Shown: in pieces, positions 17,049-26,091 of the stretch
How the letters are laid out: every line of letters begins with the position of its first letter
Position numbering within the stretch: position 1 is the first letter of the stretch
NCBI RefSeq assembly: GCF_009724245.1
Contig: NZ_WNNK01000017.1
Coordinates: forward strand, 1-64,000
Source of the DNA: Pseudomonas spelaei
GTDB taxonomy: Bacteria; Pseudomonadota; Gammaproteobacteria; Pseudomonadales; Pseudomonadaceae
Reading direction: 5' to 3'
DNA: 64,000 nucleotides
Made by a program: the position numbers and the translations under genes
The notes under the pieces: model-generated
Told to the model about the DNA's origin: nothing
What the model saw: only the letters and a program-made list of their open reading frames with translations
Databases searched by the model: none

Positions 17049-19685
17049 ATGCCGTTTATTTACAACAATAAGCAGATTGCCAACCCTGCTGGAGAGCTGC
17101 GCCCGTCCATATCTGACCGTAGCGCCAGTTTATTGCGACTGAACGGTTTGTACTGGCTCGTTCTCGTCATGCCCGCCAACATCACACTGGCATCCGACGA
17201 ATTTGGTGACCCGCAACTTCTTGCATTTAACACGCACTTTCTACAAGGCGCACAAAGCGATGTCGACTTGCAACTTTTGCTGGCTAAAAACAGTGTTTTG
17301 CCGGGCACTTATCGAGTTGACTTGTATATCAACGAAGTGCTGAGCGGCCGCCGTGACATTACTTTCAATCGTAATCCGGCCACGGAGCGAGTTGAGCCAT
17401 GCCTGAGCCTGGAGTTGCTCACGCAACTGGGCATCGACATTGGCAAACTGCAAGCAGAGGGCAAAATCGACCCGGCCGCACCTCAAGCGTGCTACGACTT
17501 GCCCGCCATGATCGAACAGGCCAGCCTGCATTACGACGCCAGCCGCTTGCGCCTGATGGTCAGCGTGCCGCAATTGGCGATGCAACGTGGTATGCGCGGC
17601 TTCGTGAACCCCGAGCTATGGGACGATGGCGTCTCGGCAGCGTTCATCAACTATCAGCTCAACGACAGTCGGAGCGCCAGCTACGGAGAGACCCGTTTCA
17701 CCAACAACTTGGGTTTGCGCAACGGCATCAACCTCGGTGCATGGCGCTTACGCAACGAGTCCAACTTCAGCAACGGCACCGGTCGGCCGAGCACGTACAA
17801 GAGCAACCGCAGCTATCTGCAGCACGACGTCACACCGCTCAAGGGACAGTTCAGCGCTGGCGATATCTTCACCGACAGCGATCTGTTCGACAGCGTGCGT
17901 TATCGTGGTCTGAAACTGGCGTCCGACGAAGGAATGCGAGCGGACAGTGAGCGTGGCTATGCGCCCGTGATTCGGGGCGTGGCGCAGTCCAATGCGACTG
18001 TGGAAATCCGCCAGAACGACTATATTCTATACACCACCAACGTGCCTCCTGGCCCGTTCGAGATCAGCGATATATACCCCAGCGGTTCTAACGGCGACCT
18101 GGAGATCACCATCATTGAAGCCGATGGACGTCGCCGGGTGAGCAAGCAGGCGTTTTCCAGTTTGCCGATCATGGTTCGTAAAGGCCAGTTGAAGTACAGC
18201 GTTTCCGCCGGCCGCTATAGCAGCAACACCGAAGGCATGGCCGAACCGAAGATGCTCAGCACGACACTGGCGTACGGATTGGGCAGTAACCTGACCGGCA
18301 TCCTCGGTGTGCAGACCAGCGACGACTACAAGGCGCTGGCCATGGGCTTCGGCCGCAATACGGCATTCGGCGCGGTGTCGCTTGACGTAACCCACTCAAC
18401 GAGCCAGATCAACGGACTCACGACACAGGGTGACAGCGTGCGCGCCCTGTATGCTAAGACCTTCAGCGGCACCGACACCAGTTTCACCCTGGCGGCCCAC
18501 CGGTATTCCACCGAGGGCTATCGCACCCTGACCGACCACGTTGAGGACCTCAGCGAAGGTACCGTTAAGCGCACCGGCAACGCGAAGACCCGGACCGACC
18601 TGACCATCAACCAGAGTCTGGGCCGCGACCGCGAATGGGGCAGCCTTTATCTCAACGCGAGCGATCAGCGCTACTGGCGCCAAGGCGGTAGCAGGAGTTT
18701 TTCCGCCGGATATGGCAACAATTGGGGCAATGTCAATTACAGCTTCGATGTCACCCGAACCGAGGATTTCAGCTACAAAGGTATGCCAAGCAGGGATACC
18801 CAGTTCAACCTGTCGCTGTCATTCCCGCTTGGGAGCCAGGCAAGGGCACCGCGTGCGTTCGTCACCACGACCTCGCAACAAGGCAGCAACAGCACTCAGA
18901 TGGGCATCAATGGCTACGTTTCGCCCACCAGCGATACTTCGTATTCCTTACAGGCCGGCAATAGCAGTACGAGTGGCAACTCGGGGTCGGCGAACCTCAA
19001 CTTCCGCACCGCCGTCGCGGATATCAATCTGGGCTACAGCCAGGGGCGTAGCTACGATTCGCAGAACGTCAACGTCGCTGGCTCCGTGGTCGCCCATGCC
19101 GGAGGTATCAACCTTGGTCAGTCGGTGGGTGAAACCTTTGCCTTGGCGCAGGTGCCGGGTGTCAGCGGGGCCGGCATCAGCAGCTACAGCGGTGTCGAAA
19201 CCGGCTACAACGGCTATGCGATCATCCCTAGCGCGCAACCCTATCGCGTCAATTGGGTCAGCTTGGACACCCGCGAACTGGGTGGCGACATCGAAATCGA
19301 AAATGCCACCCAGCAACTGGTGCCACGGCGCGGCGCCATCGCCCTCGCCCGCTACAAGAGCAGAACCGGCCGCCGAGTCGAATTCGAATTGTTCGATGCT
19401 CAGAACAAACGGATCCCCTTCGGTGCGTCAGTGGAAGACTCCAGCGGCAAACAGCTGGCTATCTCCGACCCCAATGGCAAGGCGCTGGCGCTGGTCGAGA
19501 AGGATCAAGACCGCTTGTCAATCAAGTGGGGGCACCAGGAATGCTTGGCCACGTATTCGCTGACCGCAATCGAACCGGGCGTTAACTATGAGCGTTACCG
19601 CCTGGCGTGCACAGCCGAAACGACTACTCCCCACGAGCCCCTTGCGCCGAGAGCAGATAAGCCACAAGCGGATGGTGAACAGTGA
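17049..19685 (+). CDS. Fimbrial usher, outer-membrane (PapC/FimD family)
   Basis: An 878-residue outer-membrane usher through which the pilus is assembled and secreted. Visible parts are the N-terminal chaperone-binding domain (FNTHFLQGAQSDVDLQLL, LPGTYRVDLYIN), the plug-containing beta barrel (RGYAPVIRGVAQSNATVEI, then VPPGPFEISDIYP), and the C-terminal domains ending with a Cys pair. ATG 17049 is chosen, with AGGATAAAGG upstream. The N-terminal leader before the first domain is long, about 60 residues, with the hydrophobic signal near residues 35-50. Without the leader its length is normal for a usher. Confidence 0.9.
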   Translation: MPFIYNNKQIANPAGELRPSISDRSASLLRLNGLYWLVLVMPANITLASDEFGDPQLLAFNTHFLQGAQSDVDLQLLLAKNSVLPGTYRVDLYINEVLSGRRDITFNRNPATERVEPCLSLELLTQLGIDIGKLQAEGKIDPAAPQACYDLPAMIEQASLHYDASRLRLMVSVPQLAMQRGMRGFVNPELWDDGVSAAFINYQLNDSRSASYGETRFTNNLGLRNGINLGAWRLRNESNFSNGTGRPSTYKSNRSYLQHDVTPLKGQFSAGDIFTDSDLFDSVRYRGLKLASDEGMRADSERGYAPVIRGVAQSNATVEIRQNDYILYTTNVPPGPFEISDIYPSGSNGDLEITIIEADGRRRVSKQAFSSLPIMVRKGQLKYSVSAGRYSSNTEGMAEPKMLSTTLAYGLGSNLTGILGVQTSDDYKALAMGFGRNTAFGAVSLDVTHSTSQINGLTTQGDSVRALYAKTFSGTDTSFTLAAHRYSTEGYRTLTDHVEDLSEGTVKRTGNAKTRTDLTINQSLGRDREWGSLYLNASDQRYWRQGGSRSFSAGYGNNWGNVNYSFDVTRTEDFSYKGMPSRDTQFNLSLSFPLGSQARAPRAFVTTTSQQGSNSTQMGINGYVSPTSDTSYSLQAGNSSTSGNSGSANLNFRTAVADINLGYSQGRSYDSQNVNVAGSVVAHAGGINLGQSVGETFALAQVPGVSGAGISSYSGVETGYNGYAIIPSAQPYRVNWVSLDTRELGGDIEIENATQQLVPRRGAIALARYKSRTGRRVEFELFDAQNKRIPFGASVEDSSGKQLAISDPNGKALALVEKDQDRLSIKWGHQECLATYSLTAIEPGVNYERYRLACTAETTTPHEPLAPRADKPQADGEQ

Positions 19686-19770
19686 GCGGTTGGGACTTGG
19701 CTGCACCACGGCGGGGATCGCGGTATTTGTGTTCACTGCCATGCCCCTTTCACCCGGTCGAGCCCTATAA
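19672..19770 (+). pseudogene. Truncated start of a secreted gene after the usher (signal peptide only)
   Basis: An ATG overlapping the usher stop opens a 32-codon frame, MVNSERLGLGCTTAGIAVF and on to PLSPGRAL, that looks like a signal peptide. It stops exactly where the mature protein would start. In cup operons an adhesin gene normally follows the usher with this kind of overlap. The stop codon TAA is the first three bases of RcsB-box-like site 4, so a rearrangement may have fused a new promoter onto a lost adhesin gene. A very small real peptide cannot be excluded. Confidence 0.5.
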
Positions 19771-19810
19771 GAATCGTCTTATTTCATCCGCAGGTCAGCC
19801 TGATTATCGT
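19768..19810 (+). promoter_or_regulatory. RcsB-box-like site 4 with -10 element (sulfite dehydrogenase operon)
   Basis: This variant reads TAAGAATCGTCTTAT at 19768-19782 and is the most symmetrical copy (TAAGA, ATCG, TCTTA). A -10-like TATCGT at 19805-19810 is again 37 bases from the box start, the same hexamer as at the pilin promoter. The sorA start is at 20054, so the leader would be long, about 240 bases; nothing recognisable is seen in it. Confidence 0.6.
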
Positions 19811-20053
19811 TGTCTGGCATCACTTGTTGGGCGTTTTAGCCAATCCGGCGCTCTCGCGTAAGCCATTAATGCAACCGAACCCGGCGTGGGTCGGGTCGAA
19901 TAGCTCGATGCCTGCCCCCTGAGTCCCTTTGCCACCCGCGATCAACCCGAGCCTGAACGATGAGTGATATCGATTGGGGTGCATACCCCATGGACTTTTT
20001 CCGAACCAGCCTCATGCGGGGCGCCCAGACACTCCACAACCAGGTGATGAAAA

Positions 20054-21292
20054 ATGAACGGTAATGAAGATTTCTGGAAACTGAATCGTCGTCGGCTGCT
20101 GGGCTTGGCTTCTACAGTAAGCCTGGCGAGCCTGTTACCCCGCCCCTCATTTGCCGGAAACAGCTCAGCTTCGGCCGCGCTGGACGAAATGCCCCACTCC
20201 GACCGGCGTCTGGTGCGCCTGCCGGAAAAAACCAGCCTCATTCAGCTGGCCGACCGACCGCCGCAACTGGAAACCCCACTGCATTACTTTCGTCAGGATC
20301 TGACGCCCAATGAGGCGTTTTTCGTGCGCTGGCACCTTTCCGGTTACCCGACCCATGTCGATACGCGGACATTCCGTCTGCGCCTCGATGGTCAGGTGGC
20401 GAAACCCCAATCTTTCACACTGCAGGATCTGGTCAACGATTTCGAGCCGGCAACCATGGTCGCCATGAACCAGTGTTCGGGCAATGCCCGCAGCCTCTTC
20501 ACCGGTCCCACGCCGGCCGGTTTGCAGTGGCAGTTCGGCGGCATGGGCAACGCCCAGTGGACCGGCGTTCGCCTCAAGGATTTGCTCGACCGTGCGGGGG
20601 TCAAGGCCGGTGCGGTCGAGGTGGCTTTCTCGGGTCTGGACGAATCGCCGATGCCCGGCCTGCCGAAGATCGTCAAGTCGCTGAAGTTCGATCACGCCAA
20701 TGCCGGCGACGTCATGGTCGCCTACGCGATGAACGGCACTGCGTTGCCCATGCTCAATGGTTTTCCGCTGCGACTGGTGGTGCCCGGCTGGTACGCCACT
20801 TACTGGATTAAGTCACTGGCGCATATCGAGGTGCTGGACAAGCGCCTCAGCAACATCTGGATGGACGAAGCCTACCGGATTCCCGACAACACCGAGATCA
20901 GCGAAGAACCGGGCAAGCTGGCCCCGCGAACTGTGCCGATCAACCGTTTCGCGACCCATTCGCTTTTCGTGCGACCAGAGCCTGAAGAGGCACTGCTGGT
21001 CAATCATCCCTACATGCTCGAAGGCCTAGCCAACGACGGAGGCGACGGTATCGCCCGGGTCGAGGTATCCCTCGATGGCGGCCGCACCTGGACCGACGCG
21101 AAACTCGATCCGGAAATCGGACGCTACTCCTGGCGGCGCTGGCGGTTCGTCTGGACCCCGACCCAAAAAGGTCGCTACACGCTGAAGGTGCGCGCCACCA
21201 ACCGCGCTGGCGAAGGGCAGCTGACGAGCCAGTGGAACCGTGGCGGTCTGGCGCGCCGGGTCATCGAGCAAACCACAGGCATGGTGATCTGA
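20054..21292 (+). CDS. sorA: Molybdopterin-dependent sulfite dehydrogenase, SorA/SoxC family
   Basis: This 412-residue periplasmic molybdoenzyme is of the sulfite oxidase family and would oxidise sulfite to sulfate. A twin-arginine signal (NRRRLLGLAS) is followed by the molybdopterin domain. The Mo-ligating Cys is in MNQCSGNARS near residue 140. Other family segments are GGMGNAQWTGVRLKDLLD and LNGFPLRLVVPGWYATYW. The C-terminal dimerisation domain has VEVSLDGGRTWTDAKL. Cytochrome c genes follow at once, as in sorAB. Cofactor supply may come from moaA at 3103. The physiological substrate (sulfite or another S- or N-oxide donor) is inferred from family only. Confidence 0.85.
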   Translation: MNGNEDFWKLNRRRLLGLASTVSLASLLPRPSFAGNSSASAALDEMPHSDRRLVRLPEKTSLIQLADRPPQLETPLHYFRQDLTPNEAFFVRWHLSGYPTHVDTRTFRLRLDGQVAKPQSFTLQDLVNDFEPATMVAMNQCSGNARSLFTGPTPAGLQWQFGGMGNAQWTGVRLKDLLDRAGVKAGAVEVAFSGLDESPMPGLPKIVKSLKFDHANAGDVMVAYAMNGTALPMLNGFPLRLVVPGWYATYWIKSLAHIEVLDKRLSNIWMDEAYRIPDNTEISEEPGKLAPRTVPINRFATHSLFVRPEPEEALLVNHPYMLEGLANDGGDGIARVEVSLDGGRTWTDAKLDPEIGRYSWRRWRFVWTPTQKGRYTLKVRATNRAGEGQLTSQWNRGGLARRVIEQTTGMVI

Positions 21293-21293
21293 C

Positions 21294-21656
21294 ATGAAGC
21301 GTTATCTGCGTTTTCCGCACCTGTTCATCCCCCTGCCGTGGGTTCTTGCTCTCGCGACGTCGAGTGGCTGGGCCGCTGAGGCGCCGAAGGTCGACTTCGG
21401 CCCTCCGATACACACAATCACGGTGCCGGCCGATGAACCTTATTTGCCGGAAGGCCCCGGACGCAATCAGTTCATGGGCTTCTGCACAATGTGTCATTCA
21501 CCTCGCTTCATTACCCATCAACCGCCGTTTCCACGGGCGACCTGGACGGCTGAGGTGGCCAAAATGCGCGGCGAATACGGCGCGCCCATTCCAGAAGCGG
21601 CCGTGGAACCGATCGTTGATTACCTGATGTTCTTCAATGGCAAGGAAACACCATGA
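21294..21656 (+). CDS. sorB: SorB-like periplasmic c-type cytochrome
   Basis: A 120-residue exported monoheme cytochrome c. It has a signal peptide (cleavage near SGWAAEA) and the heme site CTMCH near residues 64-68. It lies 1 bp after sorA, and its start is tightly coupled to the stop. The layout, with heme site, PFPRATWTAEVAKM and YGAPIPEAAVEPIVDYL, is that of the cytochrome partner of SorA-type enzymes. It would take electrons from the molybdenum enzyme and pass them to the membrane cytochromes and oxidase encoded next. It overlaps the following gene by 4 bp. Confidence 0.78.
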   Translation: MKRYLRFPHLFIPLPWVLALATSSGWAAEAPKVDFGPPIHTITVPADEPYLPEGPGRNQFMGFCTMCHSPRFITHQPPFPRATWTAEVAKMRGEYGAPIPEAAVEPIVDYLMFFNGKETP

Positions 21657-22159
21657 GTGACCCCACCCCTAACACGTCCGGCCACGGCGTTTCGCGAGCC
21701 GCGCTCAGCATTACGATCGGCGTGATGCTGTTGGGCACCATCATCAGCTGGACGGTCATTCGTACCCAAGCGACCGCGGACGTCACCAGGCGTGGTGACG
21801 CGCCCCCTGCGCAAATCAGCGCGGTGGTCGACAGTGCACAAGCGACGGCGCTGATCGATGTCGGCGCCGCCGTGATCCAGCGGCAATGCGCTGGCTGCCA
21901 TGACGTGACCGAACGCCTTGTTGCGCCTTCCTGGAAGGCCGTGCTTGAGCGCTACAAATCAATCATCGGTACGCAGCCAATGAATGCCGATGCGCTGGCC
22001 TTGATGATCGCCGCCATCACCCACCCCCGGCCCGGTTGGGACGGGTACGCCGCAGGTCCGACGAATATTTCACTCAGTGATGAGGAGGCCACCGGCACTG
22101 CCGCGTGGGTACTCAAGAATTCCGATTCATCTGCAATAAAGGAATCGTTCCATGAATAA
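21653..22159 (+). CDS. Membrane-anchored monoheme cytochrome c
   Basis: A 168-residue cytochrome with an N-terminal membrane anchor (residues about 17-37) and a single heme site, CAGCH. The rest follows the class I cytochrome pattern down to the last helix (LSDEEATGTAAWVL). The loop where the axial Met normally sits reads GWDGYAAGPTNISL and has no Met, so heme ligation may differ. It overlaps sorB by 4 bp and the oxidase gene by 8 bp, so the cluster is translated as a unit. It probably bridges SorB and the oxidase. Confidence 0.72.
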   Translation: MSDPTPNTSGHGVSRAALSITIGVMLLGTIISWTVIRTQATADVTRRGDAPPAQISAVVDSAQATALIDVGAAVIQRQCAGCHDVTERLVAPSWKAVLERYKSIIGTQPMNADALALMIAAITHPRPGWDGYAAGPTNISLSDEEATGTAAWVLKNSDSSAIKESFHE

Positions 22160-23609
22160 TCCGGTCGCTGGTCCAGCGCCATCCTCCCAAACCGTTGAGC
22201 CACTCTCCCCCCTTGCGCGAATCGATTACGACCTGGTCAAGGCCCACGCCCTGGCAGCGGTCATCACCTTGTTCCTGTCTGGCGTGGCCGGACTGCTTGT
22301 CGCATTGAAGCTGACCCTGCCCGACCTGCTCGGCAGCCATGCGGCACTCACCTGGGGTCGTCTGCGCTACGATCACACTCAGGGCATTTTCTTCGGCTGG
22401 CTGGGCAACGCGTTTTTCGCTTGCTGCTATCATATGGTCCCGCGCTTGGCGGATCGCCCGATCCTCAGCCGCAAGCTCGGCTGGGCGATTTTCTTCCTGT
22501 GGAACCTCGGCGTGCTGTTGCCCGGCTGGCTGCTGGTATCCCTGGGCCTGGACAACCCATGGCTGGCCATCCAGTCGATCGAGTGGGCCGAGTTCCCGAT
22601 GGCCATCGACGTACTGGTGGTGATCGGCCTGCTGCTGGTCTGCGCGCAGTTTGCCGGACCATTCCTGCTCAAGCGCCAACAAGGTGGCTTGTACATATCG
22701 GCGTGGTATCTGATTGGCGGCGCGATCTTCAGCCTGTTGGCCTACCCCATGGGCAACTTCGTTCCGGTCTTCGTACCAGGCGCCCAGGGCGCTGCGTTCA
22801 GCGGCCTGTGGATTCACGATGCTGTCGGATTGTTCGTCACACCGTTCGTACTGGCGATTGCGTATTACATCATCCCGGCCGCGACCAATCGCCCTATCTA
22901 CAGCCACTTTCTGTCGATGATCGGCTTCTGGTTCCTGTTCTTCTTCTATCCCCTGAATGGCACACACCACTACGTTTACTCCGCCATTCCGATGGATGCG
23001 CAGAAGGCGGCGATCATTGCCTCGGTGTACCTGGGCATGGATGTGATCCTGGTGGTGTTCAACCAACTGATGTCACTGCGCGGGCAGTCCGCGAAAGTGG
23101 CGAGCGACGTGCCGCTCAGGTTCGTCTGGACCGGCATCGTCATGTATCTGATCGTCAGCCTGCAAGGCGCTTTCCAGGCCCTGATGCCGGTGAATAAACT
23201 CACCCACTTCTCTGACTGGGTGATCGCTCACTCTCACCTGGCGATGCTCGGTTTCGCCACCTTCGTGGCGGCCGGCGGTATCGCCCATGCCTGGCAACGG
23301 ATGCCGAATGCACGCTACGACGCGGCGGCCATGAACTGGGCGTACTGGTTGATCACCACCGGACTGTTGCTGATGTTCATCACCCTGACGGCTGGTGGTC
23401 TGGTGCAGGCGCACCTGTGGGAAAGTCCTGCGCCTTGGATGGATTCGGTTCGTGCCTCGCTGACCTACTGGTGGATCAGGGACCTGAGTGCCTTGCCACT
23501 GCTGTTGGGTTTCATCGCGTTTTACCTGGGTCTGACCACCGGGCCGCGTAATCACTCGCCGGTAGTCCTGACGGCTCCCGTCACACAATCCAATTTCGCT
23601 GGAGCCTAA
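22152..23609 (+). CDS. ccoN: cbb3-type (C-family) heme-copper oxidase catalytic subunit
   Basis: A 485-residue protein with about twelve membrane helices. It keeps all the metal-ligating histidines: the low-spin heme His in LRYDHTQGIFFGW, copper ligands in WIHDAVGLF and THHYVYSAIP, and the heme pair in VIAHSHLAMLGF. It is a divergent CcoN that would reduce oxygen to water. It is embedded between the SorAB cytochromes and a CcoO-type gene, so the inferred path is sulfite to SorA to cytochromes c to this oxidase. The divergence from standard CcoN suggests a dedicated oxidase rather than the housekeeping cbb3. Confidence 0.82.
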   Translation: MNNPVAGPAPSSQTVEPLSPLARIDYDLVKAHALAAVITLFLSGVAGLLVALKLTLPDLLGSHAALTWGRLRYDHTQGIFFGWLGNAFFACCYHMVPRLADRPILSRKLGWAIFFLWNLGVLLPGWLLVSLGLDNPWLAIQSIEWAEFPMAIDVLVVIGLLLVCAQFAGPFLLKRQQGGLYISAWYLIGGAIFSLLAYPMGNFVPVFVPGAQGAAFSGLWIHDAVGLFVTPFVLAIAYYIIPAATNRPIYSHFLSMIGFWFLFFFYPLNGTHHYVYSAIPMDAQKAAIIASVYLGMDVILVVFNQLMSLRGQSAKVASDVPLRFVWTGIVMYLIVSLQGAFQALMPVNKLTHFSDWVIAHSHLAMLGFATFVAAGGIAHAWQRMPNARYDAAAMNWAYWLITTGLLLMFITLTAGGLVQAHLWESPAPWMDSVRASLTYWWIRDLSALPLLLGFIAFYLGLTTGPRNHSPVVLTAPVTQSNFAGA

Positions 23610-23611
23610 CG

Positions 23612-24898
23612 ATGCAAAGAATCGTCAAACATCGTCTGTTCAACAGCGCATACCTCATTATCTTCGTCGCTGGCATCGGTTTCTTCATTCTGTCATTCAT
23701 GTTGCTGGGCATCCTTCCGGGCAAAGAGCTACAAAAATCCATTGATGCACGTGCCCCTGCCAACATGCGCGACTACACCGCCCAGGAGGAACGTGGTCGG
23801 GCGGTATATGGCCGCGAGGGTTGTGGTTATTGCCACACCCAGCAGGTACGGTTCGTCGAGCAGGACGTGGCTCGCTGGGGCGCGCCGACGGAGGCATGGG
23901 AGACCAAATACGATTACCCGCAACTCTGGGGTACCCGCCGTATCGGCCCTGACCTGGCCCGGGAAACCGGCGTGCGTACCAACGATTGGCAGCTGACTCA
24001 CCTGTTCAACCCTAGGTACGTGGTTAGTGACTCAGTCATGCCGGGGTATCCGTGGCTGTTCGAAGGTGGCGCCGACAAACCAACGTCGGACGCCCTCGCC
24101 CTGACGGCATACCTCCAATCGCTTGGCAGAGCGAGAAAAGTCTCCGGCTACGATGATCCGAGCGCCGCCGAGCCCCCCATGCCTGACGCGCCAGCAGCGG
24201 ATGCCGGCGACGCGCATGGCAGCATAATGGTCAAAGAGATGGCTGCCTCGCTCAATGCCCGCCAGAACCCTATTGCCGCCACTCCGCAACTGGATGGCGT
24301 GGTTCCGGGCCTGACCATGCCGACCAATGAGAGTGACCGTGCGATTGCATTGCGTCAGGGCGCCGCCGCGTTTGCCTTGAACTGCGCAAGCTGTCACGGC
24401 AGTGAAGGCGCCGGCAACGGACCGGCAGCGCCGTCGTTGCTGCCACGCCCAGCCAATCTGAGAGACGCGGCCTTCACCACCGAGCGCCTAGCAGATGTGC
24501 TGTGGAATGGACGACCCGCGACGTCAATGCCGGCTTGGCGTGACCTCGACAGCGCGACCCTGGCCGCACTGGCGCTGTATGTACAAAGCCTGCACGTGCC
24601 TGAGGCTGTTCCCGTGCCACCTGCCGATGTAATGCTGGGCAAATCGCTGTTTGATGCCAACTGCGCCAGCTGCCACGGGGCCAACGGCAAGGGTGATGGC
24701 CCTGCGTCCCGTGGTCTGTCGCCACGCCCCACCAACTTCCAGATCAAGCAGGGCAACACGACTTATCTGCAGGAGATCCTGCGCAACGGGGTTCCCGGAA
24801 CGGCCATGCCTCCGTGGGATTCGATGCTTTCCGATGGGCAGAGAACCGCGATCGTCGCCTATCTCCGCACTCTCTACCAGCCTTCGAAAAAGGAATAG
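23612..24898 (+). CDS. ccoO: Fused CcoO-CcoP-like triheme cytochrome c
   Basis: A 428-residue membrane-anchored protein with three heme c sites. Residues from 1 to about 170 are a CcoO domain: an N-terminal helix (residues about 14-36), the heme site CGYCHTQQVRF, and the MPGYPWLF motif with the axial Met. Two class I cytochrome domains follow, with heme sites CASCHGSEGAGNG and CASCHGANGKGDG and Met motifs SMPAW and AMPPW. Separate CcoO (one heme) and CcoP (two hemes) are the usual forms, so this appears to be a natural fusion. The gene begins 2 bp after ccoN. Confidence 0.8.
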   Translation: MQRIVKHRLFNSAYLIIFVAGIGFFILSFMLLGILPGKELQKSIDARAPANMRDYTAQEERGRAVYGREGCGYCHTQQVRFVEQDVARWGAPTEAWETKYDYPQLWGTRRIGPDLARETGVRTNDWQLTHLFNPRYVVSDSVMPGYPWLFEGGADKPTSDALALTAYLQSLGRARKVSGYDDPSAAEPPMPDAPAADAGDAHGSIMVKEMAASLNARQNPIAATPQLDGVVPGLTMPTNESDRAIALRQGAAAFALNCASCHGSEGAGNGPAAPSLLPRPANLRDAAFTTERLADVLWNGRPATSMPAWRDLDSATLAALALYVQSLHVPEAVPVPPADVMLGKSLFDANCASCHGANGKGDGPASRGLSPRPTNFQIKQGNTTYLQEILRNGVPGTAMPPWDSMLSDGQRTAIVAYLRTLYQPSKKE

Positions 24899-24901
24899 TC
24901 C

Positions 24902-25066
24902 ATGTTCGCTGCAATGGTTATCAGCATGACCCTGATGGTGTCCGCGTTCATCGTCGCCTGGTGGTTCAGTCCCGAACTGCAACGTTGGAGCGAAGCGCCG
25001 AAACAGACAATGCTTGAGCGTGAACGCCGTTACTCGGCCGCAGCGCACACAGCGGGCCATCCTTAA
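24902..25066 (+). CDS. Small CcoQ-like membrane protein
   Basis: A 54-residue protein with one N-terminal transmembrane helix (MVISMTLMVSAFIVAWWF) and a charged C-terminal tail. It lies 3 bp after the oxidase cytochrome gene. Size, topology and location fit the small CcoQ/FixQ subunit or assembly factor of cbb3 oxidases, although the sequence is too short for certainty. It is the last gene before ccmC, and a 96-bp gap follows it. Confidence 0.55.
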   Translation: MFAAMVISMTLMVSAFIVAWWFSPELQRWSEAPKQTMLERERRYSAAAHTAGHP

Positions 25067-25162
25067 GAAAAGTGCTTGGGAGCGCTGTCGTCGAGGCCAG
25101 CGGGGCATGCTCCGGCGGATCTTCGGCGATCGCACTCCGAGCTGTTTTCCAACGGAAAGAGT

Positions 25163-25918
25163 ATGAACTGGACGTGGTTTCACAAGCTTGGCTCGCCCAT
25201 ATGGTTTTACGGCATCAGCGGCAGAATGCTGCCCTGGCTGAGCGTCGCGGCGTTGCTGTTGATCAGCGTTGGCGTGGTCTGGGGCCTGGCCTTCGCGCCG
25301 CCGGACTATCAGCAGGGCAACAGCTTTCGCATCATCTATATCCACGTTCCGGCCGCCATGCTGGCGCAGTCCATCTACGTGATGCTGGCCGTGTGCGGCA
25401 TCGTCGGGCTGGTGTGGAAAATGAAACTGGCCGACGTCGCCCTTCAATGCGCGGCGCCCATCGGTGCCTGGATGACCGCCGTGGCGCTGGTCACCGGGGC
25501 GATCTGGGGCAAGCCGACCTGGGGCTCGTGGTGGGTCTGGGATGCACGCCTGACGTCCATGCTTATCCTGCTGTTCCTGTACTTCGGTCTCATTGCGCTG
25601 GGCAACGCGATCAGCAATCGTGACAGCGCCGCCAAGGCCTGTGCGGTGCTGGCGATCGTCGGCGTGATCAACATCCCGATCATCAAATATTCGGTGGAGT
25701 GGTGGAACACCCTGCACCAGGGCGCGACCTTCACCCTCACCGAAAAACCGGCGATGCCCGCCGAGATGTGGCTGCCATTGCTGCTGACGGCGCTGGGGTT
25801 CTACTGTTTCTTCGGCGCGGTGCTGTTGCTGCGCATGCGTCTTGAAGTGCTCAAGCGCGAAGCCCGGGCCAGTTGGGTGAAAGCGGAAGTGGAAAACAGC
25901 CTGGAGGTCGCTCGATGA
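25163..25918 (+). CDS. ccmC: Heme exporter/transfer protein CcmC
   Basis: CcmC is a six-helix inner-membrane protein that presents heme to CcmE during cytochrome c maturation. This 251-residue copy has the tryptophan-rich heme-binding motif [13 protein letters not shown] and the usual [12 protein letters not shown] start. The in-frame extension upstream (from about 25076) is not typical and lacks family residues. It overlaps ccmD by 4 bp. The normal upstream genes ccmA and ccmB are absent here; the 96-bp leader may hold the breakpoint of a partial ccm operon. Confidence 0.92.
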   Translation: MNWTWFHKLGSPIWFYGISGRMLPWLSVAALLLISVGVVWGLAFAPPDYQQGNSFRIIYIHVPAAMLAQSIYVMLAVCGIVGLVWKMKLADVALQCAAPIGAWMTAVALVTGAIWGKPTWGSWWVWDARLTSMLILLFLYFGLIALGNAISNRDSAAKACAVLAIVGVINIPIIKYSVEWWNTLHQGATFTLTEKPAMPAEMWLPLLLTALGFYCFFGAVLLLRMRLEVLKREARASWVKAEVENSLEVAR

Positions 25919-26091
25919 GTTTTGCTTCATTCGGCGACTTCATCGGCATGGGTCATCATGGCCTGTATGTCTGGTCAGCCTATGGCATCTGCCTGGCGGT
26001 ATTGGTCCTCAACGTGGCGGCGCCGATCCTGGCCCGCAAGCGGTATCTGCAACAAGAGGCGCGTCGTCTGCGCCGGGAGAACGGCAAGTGA
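25915..26091 (+). CDS. ccmD: Heme exporter subunit CcmD
   Basis: A 58-residue single-helix protein that stabilises the CcmC-CcmE complex and releases holo-CcmE. It has the typical features: [14 protein letters not shown] before and within the helix, then a basic cytoplasmic tail ([15 protein letters not shown]). It overlaps ccmC and ccmE by 4 bp each. Confidence 0.88.
   Translation: MSFASFGDFIGMGHHGLYVWSAYGICLAVLVLNVAAPILARKRYLQQEARRLRRENGK

Noticed and set aside
23612-23640. AAGAATCGTC at the start of the CcoO-type gene, as a sixth RcsB-like box
   Set aside because: It lies inside codons, lacks the TAA start and the CTGAT half, and no -10 follows.
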